Source: Scilla litardierei
Taxonomy: Eukaryota; Streptophyta; Magnoliopsida; Asparagales; Asparagaceae
DNA: 64,000 nt
Reading direction: 5' to 3'
Assembly (NCBI GenBank): GCA_030789695.1
Contig: CM061130.1
Location: 8,981,860 to 9,045,859 of the forward strand
The translations under genes and the position numbers were made by a program. Below the pieces are notes generated by a model that worked only from the letters and a program-made list of their open reading frames with translations, was not told where the DNA came from and made no database searches. The first letter of the stretch is position 1. The number at the start of each line of letters is the position of its first letter. Below are positions 22,651-32,741 of this stretch, one piece after another.

Positions 22651-24885
22651 GAGGGGGAGTGCTTCCAGACACCAAAACTTTGGTGAAGGCCTCCACCGCC
22701 TTCGTGACTTTAGCAGTCAGTTCGGCCTTCTCCTTCGCGGCAGCTTCCTCGAGCCCTGTAACTCTGGCTTGGAGCTCGGTCTTCTCCACCTGTCTAGCCT
22801 TCGCCCACCACTCAAAGTCGAAGACTTTGGTCCGAAGCTCGACCGTCTCCTTCTTGAAGGCATCAAGCTCCTCTTCCAGCCGAGCCCTCTCCGTCTTCCA
22901 CTGGAGCTCAGCGGACTTGGGAACTTCCGATAGCGACGACAGGCTATCCTTAGCCGCTGTTACCTCCCACTCGACCGCCGCTTTTCAGGATCTTTCCAAG
23001 TGCCTCATTCTCCTCCTTTGCTCGACCCTCGGAGAGGAGGCTCTATGCTCTGTGTCTGCCACCTGACGACCTCCGTTGATCAAGTTGGTAGCCTGGCGAC
23101 GCAACACAGCCCCAAGAACAGACATCTGCAAATAAATGAGGGTCAGCCCAGAACGATGACCAAGTTGGGTACCAAAAAATAGAGGTTCGGACGACATACC
23201 TGGTACCTGCTCCCTACGAAGAAGTTGGACATCCGCTCCAGGTCCAGATTCTGCAGGAACTCCGAATCCTTTGGGATGATCGAGTTCTCCACTACCCTGG
23301 CCGTCGTCCCGAAGTCTGTCAGGGCCGACTCCTCCCTACTGACGGGGAAGGGGGGCTGGTATAGCTCACCTTCGATCGGCCCTGAAGGCCTAATCGAGAG
23401 CTGTTTGAGCATGAGCGCTCGGTCGAACTCCCCAGGGATTGGGCCGACCAATGGGGTAGGCGACACGATGTCCCCCAACTGCTACGTTTCCATGAGGGAC
23501 GTCGCAAGGCCCTGGGGCATCGACAGGGACTCTCCAGCCTCTAGATTATCGAGGGGGAGTAGCCCCCTCGCCCTTCCCCATGGGGTCCTCTCTGCCCACA
23601 TGCCTCCTCTTCAGAGTCCCCTCCTCCTTGCAAGAAGACGCCTCCCTCTTCTGATAGATTCCCCCAGTCGGCTCGATGGCGTGAGCAGAGTCGACGTCAA
23701 CCACCACTGACACTGCTCCAACCACGAAGAAGCCAAAGGAGTGGGAGGCCACGTAGGAGCCTGGCTAGAGGCCTCCCTCGAAGAGGCTCGAGGAGGAGGC
23801 CTGGGTGTCCGCCTGGTCTCTCCCCCTTCAAAGGAGGAGCTCGGGTGGACGGAAAGGGCTGATCGAGAATCCGACCCCTCGACACAAGCGCTCGATCGAT
23901 CGCTCTGGGTGCCTGACCTCTCGACCGTCCTTTTATTCTTCCTCTGTTCCGCCCAGACCCGGTCCAAGCTAGACTCTACGTCGAGTCGTTGCCGTTGGTC
24001 ACATCTGTAGACAACGAAGATAATTACCGTGAGTGGCGAAGATAAAGATATCAGTTTGAAATACCTTACCCGAGCACCATAGAAGGATCTTTATCGTATG
24101 GTTATCTAGCAAGTAATGAATAAACCTATATTCTCTCGATCGATTCAAAAGAGCCGTCACTGCCTCGGCCTCGCACGGCGACAACCCGGCTCTTACTTGT
24201 TCCAAGGACAGACATGACTCCCTCGCAAGCTCGGGGTTCAGAGAACTCCAGCCATTAAGCAACAGTCCCAGGTCAGGCAAAGAGACGAACACGAAGGTGT
24301 CTATCCACCCAAGGTCGGAAGCTGGGAGGACGTATATGAGCCTCGTACCCAGGCAAGCAACTACGTGATACCACACTCGGTAAGGGTCGACGAATATCCT
24401 AAAGAAGTATCCGAACAACTCGAGGGTCGGGCACACTCCACAAAGCTCGCACAACTCGATGAAGCCTACCAGGGGAGGAAAGGAGCAAGGAGCAAGCCTA
24501 CAGAGAGAAAGTTCCGAGGAACACAAAATCTCTATAATGAAGGGGTGAAGGGGGAATCAAAGTCCCAAGAGGAAAGACTTGAGATACACCCAACCTCCTT
24601 CTTCCGTGGGAAACACACTCTCTCATCCGGATCAATCACCCTAACCCTAAAGGGTTCGCAAAGACAACCTCGCCAAACCTTGGCGGTCAGATCAAGGGAG
24701 AACCTAAGGGCCATGTCTAGGATAACTCCGGGAACTTTTGACTTCCAATCCCTTCGGTGAATGGGAAGGTCAGGCTCAAACAAAACTCCTTTCCCCTTTC
24801 CAGGAACTTCCACAAAGCGAGTGGGCCGGAAACGCTCCTCCAGTTCCTCAGGGGTCCGCTCCTTGAACACCACCGGAGCAAACAT
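22650..24885 (-). pseudogene. Tat antisense gene (gypsy-type transposon domain + coiled coil), spliced, broken
   Basis: Reads opposite to Tat gag-pol. From the Met at 24885: PEELEERFRPTRFVEVPG, then KVWRGCLCEPFRV, a stop after WDFDSPFTPSL, then GFIELCELCGVCPTLELFGY, FFRIFVDPYRVWYHV, characteristic of the plant 'putative gypsy type transposon' family (PF04195 type). Two introns with GT-AG ends are visible on the minus strand: about 24068-24006 (GTAAGGTATTTC ... TCTACAG) and about 23200-23127 (GTATGTCG ... TTTGCAG). The last part is a Lys/Glu/Leu coiled coil (KTERARLEEELDAFKKETVE, KTELQARVTGLEEAAAKEKA). Extra antisense frames downstream of pol are known in Tat elements. Stops and shifts make this copy non-functional; exact exon limits are inferred. 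Confidence 0.7.
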
Positions 24886-24891
24886 GCCTAA

Positions 24892-24896
24892 TCAAC
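24892..24896. repeat. Athila target site duplication, left (TCAAC)
   Basis: TCAAC lies directly before the 5' LTR (TGATCGCTAA) and again directly after the 3' LTR at 60511-60515. A 5-bp match at both ends of a 35.6-kb interval shows that the interval is one insertion plus later nested insertions. Confidence 0.92.
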
Positions 24897-26634
24897 TGAT
24901 CGCTAATTATTTTACACCTTTTTTGCATGTTTTCATGTCATTTTGATCGCCCATATTACGTTTTTCACGATTATTCGACGATATCACGTTGCTTTCTATT
25001 TCTTGTTTTTGTCGAATTTCAGGAAATATGGAGCGATCTGGAGTGAAAATGAGATCGAGAGACTTTCACGCGCACCGGAGCATCGCCCACGGCCTTATTG
25101 AGGAGCTAGCAGTGATAGAGGATGAGCGGAAGAGGAAGAAGTTCGATAGAATCGACGAGGAAGCGAGGAGGAGAAGAAAAGACTACAGGAGCAGCTCAGT
25201 CGGCCGAGCAGACAGCTCACTCGGCCGAGTAAAGGACTGCGCTCGGTCGAGTAAAATGGATATGACATTGCTTGGATTCAAAGTGCACTCTGCCGAGCAA
25301 GAAAGTTCACTCGGCCGAGTGAAGAAGCTCACTCGCCCGAGTTTGACATGGTTTTCTCCTGAAATCTTAGCCAACTTACTGGAAATTGATGAAGACCCAC
25401 TCGGCCGAGCAAGGAAGCTCACTCGGTCGAGTGAAGAAGACCACTCGCCCGAGTGTGACAGGGTGACAGCCCCCAAAAATCCCCGATTCTCTGTTTTTTT
25501 ATTGGGTCTGTCACTCGGCCGAGTGACAAGTTCCACTCGGCCGAGTGACACAGTCCGACTGTGTCGCGAATAAGGGTTTTTGGCTGTGCCAGGGGCAAAT
25601 CTGTCAGGAATTTCTGGACGATTTTGACTTGTATTTAAGGCTAGTTTTATTCCTAGTTTTAGGAGAGACGTGAACTTAATTTTGACGGCTATTCTTATTG
25701 TAATTCTTAGCTGTAGATCAAAGACGCGCAATTTTGGTTTGTTCTTTTTATCTAAATTTCTAGTTTTTATGAATTATTTTCTCTCTACAATGAATTGTGC
25801 TATGATCTTATTTGTTATTTCTGAGATTGCTATGATGAATTGTGAGTAGTTCTGTCGTTCTAGGGCATGGGGATGAACCCTATGGTCCCGATCTTTGAAT
25901 TGTGATGAATGAATTGAATTGTTGCTAGAATTGATGAAAGGTTAGGTTGTGATTGATTTACTATGAGTAACTAGGAATTTCTATCGATTGAGGTTTGCAA
26001 GAGATTGGATTTCAATCAATGGGAAGGCCTAGATATTCGATTTAGGTTTATAATTGAAATTCTTTAGATTTGGTTTGCAAGAGATTGGACCAAAGCTAGG
26101 ATTTTTATTATAAATCTATACTCATATTTGTTTGCAAGAGATTGGACGAATACGAACTATCATAACCAAGATCGTAGCTCGAGTTTGCACGAGAGTGGGC
26201 TCGAAGTGCGATTGGACGATGATGTCGATCTTCATGCTAGTGGCTTAGGTTAGGGTTTACACGAGAGTGGGCCCTAATCTAGGTTGCTATAGACCGTCAA
26301 TAGCGCGAGAGCGTGAGCTTGGTTCTATATTCAGTTACGACTAGTTCACCTCTATTCAAGCCTTACAACATTGAGATTCATGATCCACAAGGATAAGTGA
26401 CGATCCGTAGTGGGATTCCCTAGCCCTAGACGCTTTTACTATATAGAATTCTATTTGTTATTTGAACGACAGTGACATTGTTATCCAAACCATTCCATTT
26501 TACCAATAATAGCTAGGTGATCAAGATGGAGTACTGTCAATTGTCCTCCCTGTGTTTGATACCCGCTCGCCACTTCACCGTGCGCTTGTGGTAAGACTAC
26601 AATCATTTTTCGGGTGTGTATCCGGGCGCGACTA
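24897..26634 (+). repeat. Athila-like Gypsy 5' LTR (1738 bp)
   Basis: Begins TGATCGCTAATTATTTTACA and ends GGGCGCGACTA; the 3' LTR is at 58768-60510 with the same arrangement, roughly 95-96% alike by eye. U3 holds a cluster of 14-bp palindromes of the form CACTCGGCCGAGTG (25196-25560), 7-8 bp apart. A TATA-like TATTTAAGG is at 25632-25640. Further downstream are several copies of TTTGCAAGAGATTGGA (25990-26150), a small internal repeat. A 195-residue frame at 24989-25573 is noted in the findings. Confidence 0.93.
25196..25560 (+). repeat. U3 cluster of CTCGGCCGAG palindromes
   Basis: At least eleven palindromic 14-mers, canonical form CACTCGGCCGAGTG with one or two mismatches in many. They come in pairs or triplets with 7-8 bp between them (for example around 25196/25217, 25312/25334, 25399/25421/25443, 25513/25535), so centre-to-centre spacing is 21-22 bp. 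Further copies lie at 29864-29980 and 54185-54380 in the internal region. Confidence 0.9.
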
Positions 26635-26640
26635 AGTTTT

Positions 26641-26658
26641 TGGCGCCGTTGCCGGGGA
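26641..26658 (+). promoter_or_regulatory. Athila primer binding site (Asp tRNA type)
   Basis: TGGCGCCGTTGCCGGGGA, six bases after the LTR, is the primer site used by Athila-lineage elements and matches the 3' end of plant aspartate tRNA. It separates this element from the Copia elements here, which use initiator Met tRNA. Confidence 0.92.
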
Positions 26659-26768
26659 GGCGACGGTATTTTATTTTCTTACTTAGCCATTTCTTTTATT
26701 TTTACTATTTTCACTCTTTTGTTCCTCTATTGTGCTAACAATTCTATCAAGACTCTCTTTTTCTGTGC

Positions 26769-29099
26769 ATGTACACGAGATCGAAGGCATCACAAGAAGA
26801 TATTTTATTTGATCCTGAGATCGAGCGTACGGTAAGGAGGCTTAGAGCTGAGAGGAGATTTTCTATAGAGGAAGATCATATGGAAGCGCCGGAAACACCA
26901 GAGGAGCTAGCAGCGCGTATGGATAGGTTTGTCTCCATCCAAGATAGGCTACGGCCCAAGACCACTTCTACCACCTCTTCTATAGTCATGCCGGAGTTGG
27001 CGACCGATAAGAACTTTGAGCAGAAGACTGGACTAGTAGTATTGATGCAACAAGACCCATTTCATGGGAACTCATAAGAAGACCCTCGCTACCATTTGCA
27101 GTCGTTCTTGGCTAAATGTGCCACCTTACAGATGCCTGGCGTGTCGGTTGACGCTATTCGACTGCGCCGCTTCCCATTTACTCTTCAAGCCAAGGCATTG
27201 TATTGGTTGAGGACGCAAGCTGAGGGAATCTTTACCACTTGGGATGAGCTGGCAAGCGCATTTGTCAACAAGTTTTATCCGCCATACAAGACTATCAAGA
27301 TACGAAGCGCACTCATGTCCTTCAAGCAAGGCCCTCAAGAAACTCTATACGAGGCATGTGAGCGATTCAAGGATCTCCAACACCAATGCCCCCATCATAG
27401 CATTGAGCTATGTGAGCTTGTGCATAGCTTTTATAACGGATTGTAACCAAGCGCAAAGAAAATAATAGATGCAACCGCCAATGGAGTTATCTTGTCAAAG
27501 ACACCGGATGACGCCACGGCTTTACTTGAGGAGATGGCCTCGAACAATCAACAGTGGGCCGGCCAGAGGGGAAATTCTTCGTCATCCTTGAAGACGACAA
27601 GTATTTATGAGGCAAAGGCCGTGGCGGAGCTCTCTTCGAAGTTTGATTCCCTTCACAAAGTCGTGGAGAGACTAGAAAAGTTGGTTAGTGAACCGCATGG
27701 AGCCCCCACCGTTTCTACACCGGGAGGAAGCATGATCGAATGGCAAGATCAAGCCCATGTTATGTTTGTTAGAGGGGAGCAAGGAGACGGAGCTATGGAG
27801 CAAGCTCAATATGTTACGGGAAGTACCGGCTATTGGGTGAACCCGGCTACAAGGGGTCACCCCGGATTTTCATACGCTAACAATGATGGAGCCTTGAATC
27901 CACCACCGCAACAACCACAAGCCCGGCCTCTACAACAACATCAAAATCAACCAAGAGCACCCCAACAACAAAACTTCCCACCGAGGCAATAAGCGGGACC
28001 CTATAGACGCTCGGGGTACAATCAAGGATGGACGGCACCCAATCCACCGCAAGCACCGCCAAGGTCGGATCATGAAGCAAGGGTTGAAGAGTTTATGGCC
28101 GAACAAAAGAAGATCAATGCAAGATTGACGGCCCAACAAGACGCCTTCAACACCGTCGTGGCACAATTATTGGAACAACTAGCATTGCTCAATAAAAACA
28201 CTCAACAATTGCCGGCTCAACTGGAACAAAACCCACGGAGCAATACCAGCCACATAAATGCGGTTGTGACGGTAACTACAAGAGGCAGAAAGGACACTAC
28301 CCCCACCATGATTCAAACCAATGAGCCGAGGGAAGAAATTTCAGATGATAAGGAACCGGTCAATGAAGAGGAGAGCCCAAAGGTGCCAAACGACGGTGAA
28401 AAAACTGAAATTGAGAAGCCACGTGAGGAGCGAACTTATATGACATCGGTACCATTCCCACAACGGTTGGCAAAGGCAAGAATTAAAAAAAGTCTTGTCA
28501 AATTTCTGGAGTATTTGCGAGGTGTGAGCTTGAATATTCCATTCTTGGATGCAATTGTCGAAATCCCATCCTATGCCAAGTTTCTAAAAGATTTGATCGC
28601 TGGAAAGAAGCGTAAAGAAAGGATCATGCTTGCCGAGCAAAGTACGTGGTTTATTAGAAAGGAGAAAGCACCGACTAAGTTCAAAGATCCCGGTAGTTTC
28701 CGAATTCCTTGCACGCTTGGAGGAGTCCCACTTCAGAAAGCTTTGGTAGATTTGGGAGCAAGCGTGAGCCTCATTCCCCTCACGATGTTTAAGAAATTGA
28801 ATACGGGGACCGACCTAAAGGCGACAGGCATGAAGATACAACTTGCCGATGGGCAAATCGTTAGGCCGGTGGAGATTGCGGAAAACAAACCACTACAAGT
28901 ACCGGGCGGACTTTGCTTGCCATGCGACTTCGTGGTGATGGATATTAAGGAGCAAGGTGATACGTCGCTGATTCTTGGATGCCCTTTCTTAGCCACCGCC
29001 AGAGTGATTGTGGATGTGAGGGAAGGAACTTTGTCCTTGAACGTCGGAAATATTGAAGTTGAGCTCCATATTCTGAAGGCAATGAAGCATATGCCTTGA
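26769..29099 (+). pseudogene. Athila gag-protease with three premature TAA codons
   Basis: One reading frame of 777 codons interrupted only by TAA at 27075, 27444 and 27990. Start is MYTRSKASQEDILFDPEIER, typical for Athila gag. The capsid part carries FPFTLQAKALYWLRTQAEGI, TTWDELASAFVNKFYPPYKT and ETLYEACERFKDLQHQCPHH (Retrotrans_gag family). A Gln/Pro/Asn-rich linker follows. The aspartic protease has ALVDLGASVSLIPLTMF (active-site Asp at 28749-28751) and SLILGCPFLATARVIVDV. No reverse transcriptase follows. With three stops it cannot give full-length protein unless read through; the frame is otherwise preserved, so the stops are probably recent. Confidence 0.92.
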
Positions 29100-29524
29100 C
29101 AAGAGGACTTGGATTATGTGGACCTCCTCGACGAGGTGATTGACGACGCCATGCCATTTGCCATCGGAGCTAAGCACGATACGGCCTCGAAGAGTGCCAA
29201 CTTACTAAGGATGGCAAGATGATGGGAGACCCATCGGACCCTCTTACGGATGAGGAGAAGGACGACGCTGATGTCGTCAAGATTAGAGAGATATGCAAGC
29301 TCTCCACGGCGAAGCATATGAAGAAAGCTCCACCGGACAACAAATCTTCGCCGCCGGCCAAGAAAAAAGACGTTAAAAGCTCAAGCTTGGGGGACTCATC
29401 CCCCACTACTACCCATGTTGAAGGGGGACCGAGGAATGCTAATGAACATCAACAACTAAATCCAAGTGGCCTTCCCGGCAAGTTTAACATGTGCATCTCA
29501 CATGCACCGAACATCGAGCTTTAA
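29100..29524 (+). pseudogene. Post-protease remnant of Athila polyprotein
   Basis: After the protease stop the frame continues EDLDYVDLLDEVIDDAMPFA, then a second open frame at 29219-29524 rich in Lys/Asp/Ser/Pro. It ends shortly before TTGTCGGGAGGCAACCCGAC (29569), a motif commonly found just after the end of pol in Athila-type elements. Reverse transcriptase, RNase H and integrase (about 3 kb) are absent between protease and this landmark. I see no motif giving this segment its own function. Confidence 0.6.
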
Positions 29525-29983
29525 ACACGTATCTTAAGGGGTCGAGCTCAAGACCTTAAATGAGCGCTTGTCGGGAGGCAACCCGACGGTTTTATCTTAT
29601 TTTTAGTTGAATTTTTCCTTTTATTTTTGTTTTAGATCTTTATTAGTGTTTAGAGTCAAGTATCGAAGAAAAACCTGATAACATGCAATATTTTTCATGT
29701 CAGGAGATGGAGAATAGGGAACTATATGGATGGAGGACGACCATGGCAAAGGAGAGCGCTTCAGGGATACGCTCAGGCATTAGGAGAAGGAAGAAACTGA
29801 CGGGTAAAAGAAAATCAGAAAGTGGAGTAAAAACAGAGAGTTGGAGCTGAAAATAGCAGCCCACTCGGTCGAGTGTAATTTTTACTCGGCCGAGTGAAGA
29901 TCCTACTCAGCCGAGTAGGGTACTGATTAGGGAAGTTTCAAAAAAATCACTCTCTGTCATTTATATGCCACTCGGCCGAGTGA
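29525..29983 (+). other. Athila internal spacer with palindromes, left of CACTA
   Basis: Non-coding. It contains GGGAGGCAACCCGAC and then, at 29864-29980, more palindromes of the LTR type (CACTCGGTCGAGTG, ACTCGGCCGAGT, ACTCAGCCGAGT, CACTCGGCCGAGTG). The CACTA inserted immediately after the last one; its target copy TGA is 29981-29983. Confidence 0.8.
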
Positions 29984-30012
29984 CACTACTACAAAATGGA
30001 CCTTTAACAGCG
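29984..30012. repeat. CACTA left terminal inverted repeat
   Basis: CACTACTACAAAATGGACCT followed by TTAACAGCG pairs with the right end at 54149-54177, with two or three mismatches over about 29 bp. Confidence 0.93.
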
Positions 30013-30525
30013 CTTAAATAAGGCCTTTAATAGCGCTTTACAAGCGCTGTCTATCTCCCCGCTGCTATAGGGGGGCTGGTTTTAATAGCGCTTTAAAAGC
30101 GCTGTTAAAGGGGGCCTTTAACAGCGCTTGTTTGTGCAAGCGCTGTTAAAGGGGGGCCTTTAACATCGCTTGTTTGTGCAAGCGCTGTTAAAGGGGGGCC
30201 TTTAACAGCGCTTGTTAGTGCAAGCGCTGTTAAAGGGGGGCCTTTAACAGCGCTTCTTTAGTGCAAGCGCTGTTAAAGGCCCCCCTTTAACAGCGCTTGT
30301 TTGTGCAAGCGCTGTTAAAGGGGGGCCTTTAACAGCGCTTCTTTAGTGCAAGCGCTGTTAAAGGCCCCCCTTTAACAGCGCTTGTGTTTGCAAGCACTGT
30401 TAAAGGGGGGGCCTTTAACAGCGCTTGTTAGTGCAAGTGCTGTTAAAGGGGGGCCTTTAACAGCGCTTCTTTAGTGCAAGCGCTGTTAAAGGCCCCCCTT
30501 TAACAGCGCTTGTTTGTGCAGGTAT
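30005..30525. repeat. CACTA left subterminal repeats (AGCGCT inverted units)
   Basis: About a dozen hairpin units: CCTTTAACAGCGCTTG, a 4-8 base loop such as TTTGTG or TTTAGTG, and CAAGCGCTGTTAAAGG, joined by G- or C-runs. In CACTA elements subterminal repeats are bound by the TNPA-type protein during excision. Here the bound motif is probably TTTAACAGCGCTTG, by position and repetition. Not a CRISPR: the units touch and have no unique spacers. Confidence 0.92.
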
Positions 30526-32442
30526 TTAATGCCTGATGATGAGACTTATGCCTGATGATGAGACCTAACATAACAATCATTGGTGTTTATGTATAGCGGA
30601 GACACTTTGAACAAGCTAACAGCAAACCAGATGTAAGTAATCATGTGTATTGATTTCGGAAACTTAATATATTGTATTCATTAATACAACATACATGCAT
30701 GACCTTCTCACTGTTGGAGCATTCTTGCCTGTAACAAACCACCCATGCTCCCTTGTAATGTTTAGGAATATGATTAGATAAACATCAATGATGCCTTTAT
30801 CCATGCTACGGAAAAGTGATTGGTAGCCGTTAGATGCCAGCTCTCCCCCCTCTGTTTCGTTTCTTGTTTGTTTGTCGAATCCTTGCATTTTTCGTACGGC
30901 AACCTCACATGCTCGGCGTCTGGCTTGAATTCTTCACGCACTGCGAAGTTTGTTTGCACCGCGAAGTTTGTTTGCAACATGGAGCTTAAGATTGGATGTG
31001 AAATCGCCAGCCAAGAGGCGCCTTCGGACAAGTATCAACATTGCGCATTCGGAGAAGGGTTTCCTGTACCCAGTTTAAATAGAAGTAAAGTAAAAAAGGC
31101 AAAGGAACGAGAATTTAAGGGCAATGCAATGCCAAATTAAATATCAATATACCTGGGGACCTTCAGGGTCACTCAACGGAGTACATTGCCTCTAAAACTT
31201 AAATTCTTACCTGCATAGCGTCAACGAGTACCGAATAAGTGACATGTAACCATATGGACATCTTTAAGAACAAAGAGAAAAGCTTAAAGGAATTTTTAGC
31301 ATGGGTTCATTGCCTCTAAAACTAGACAGTACAAAGTCATGGACCTGACAGTCCCATGACGCATGCACATTACATTTGAAGGTTAGAATAGTTGAACGAA
31401 CATACAAGACACAGATTGAAAGAATAATATAGTAGCATAACAGTATACAATAAAAACAGTAGAGTGGATGGATGATTCATCCACTGTCAATTGATAATAT
31501 ATTCTGGTTTTTCTTTTCTAGAAAAGCAAACCCTATTATGTGTCAGCATCAAAGGCTAAATATGTGTGGTGTTCATAGTGCAACATTTTTTCCCAGATGA
31601 ACCAAAGATATTCGACTAAGGGAATATTAGAATTTTCTTATGATAATATCATATACTAAAGACAATTAACATCCAGAAACCAGAAGGCAAACAAAAGACA
31701 TACACAGGATGATTGTCATGGAAATGATTGCCCATTGCGGTTAGCATAGATTTTTCTGTTATCTAATTAAGATGTATTCACCGAGTCAATCTGGCTACAA
31801 TTAGGCATCGGCCCCCATACAGATCCATTGACCTTGTCACAACACCAACAAAAATACACCCTATGAATGAACATAATGAAAAGAGAGAAGTGGGAGAAAC
31901 AGATTAGTGTTTGCAATAGTTATACAATGAGAAGATTGGAGACCTGACAGGAATCCCTTGAGTAGCCGTATACATCTGGAACACTCTAAAGTAAATGTGA
32001 TCTAAAATAATGATGAGGCGAATGTGAATCGGTTGTAATGTAAGCTTCACTTACTCCTTCATGCTCCTCTTTTACTGTCCCGATCATAACCGTCCCGATC
32101 ATAACCATCATACCCGTCATATCTTGGTTCACAATCTGGGTATACTTCAAGTCGTTCACCATGCCTTCACAATCGTTGTGTAGGCATTCTGTGAAATTGA
32201 ACTCTTGCGTCAACAGTAGTGTGATCCATCTAAATGCATAAAACTAGGGATTGACCTGTAGTTTCCAAACAAAATTACAAGAATTTTGTAAACAATTATT
32301 GGTCATGTATGCAAGTTATATCATCATTTTCTTAATTTCACATCATTTTATTGATTATTGTTCAATAAAATTAACACAAGTAAAATAAGAGGAATTCACA
32401 TGTTTAAAAATTCTAAACTGATCTTAAACTATAAGATGTGAC
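30526..32442. other. CACTA internal DNA without recognised gene
   Basis: AT-rich sequence. There is a short direct repeat GCCTGATGATGAGAC near 30530-30565, and CGCGAAGTTTGTTTGCA occurs twice near 30942-30976. Frames of 74-106 codons on both strands (for example 30774-31031 minus, 31986-32213 minus) match no family I know. The mixture of coding-like and spliced-looking pieces could be degraded captured host DNA, but I cannot identify it. Confidence 0.5.
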
Positions 32443-32741
32443 TCAAAGTATTTCCAAGCTTCCAGTGACCACAAGATCGAGAACTGTTCTTGGCAAAGCG
32501 CCCGATAAATTATTTCCATTCAGTCGCCTACAAAAAAAATCTCATCATAAATTGAGAGTAATCAAACAATATAAGTTGAAAATGAAATATGATGATCGAC
32601 TTACAAGTAATTAAGTGACTTGAGGTGGCCAAGAGAAGAAGGAATGGGACCAGCTAGGGAATTGTTGTAGAGGTCCAAGCTCACAAGATTAGTGAGGTTG
32701 CCAAGTGATGCAGGTATGACTCCACTTATGTTGCTCTCATA
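32443..32741 (-). pseudogene. Captured fragment of a host leucine-rich-repeat gene
   Basis: Two exons on the minus strand. Exon 32741-32605 encodes [20 protein letters not shown] and [20 protein letters not shown], a typical plant LRR (consensus LxxLxLxxNxLSGxIPxxLGxL). It ends in a GTAAGT donor (CTT|GTAAGT). A 77-bp intron ends in TTTTTTTGTAG, and exon 32527-32443 continues in the same frame with LRLNGNNLSGALPRTVLDLV to a stop. The closest match in my knowledge is the small extracellular LRR1/SERK-like family. Upstream of 32741 the frame is closed, and after LPRT it leaves the LRR pattern. Gene-fragment capture is a known habit of CACTA and other plant DNA transposons. Confidence 0.82.

Noticed and set aside
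25183..25731. 182-residue minus-strand frame opposite the Athila LTR
   Set aside because: Palindromic DNA is open on both strands at once; there is no family match, and its counterpart in the other LTR is shifted and broken.
30005..30525. CRISPR-like regular repeats
   Set aside because: The units are contiguous inverted repeats without unique spacers, and they lie at the end of a CACTA element in plant DNA.
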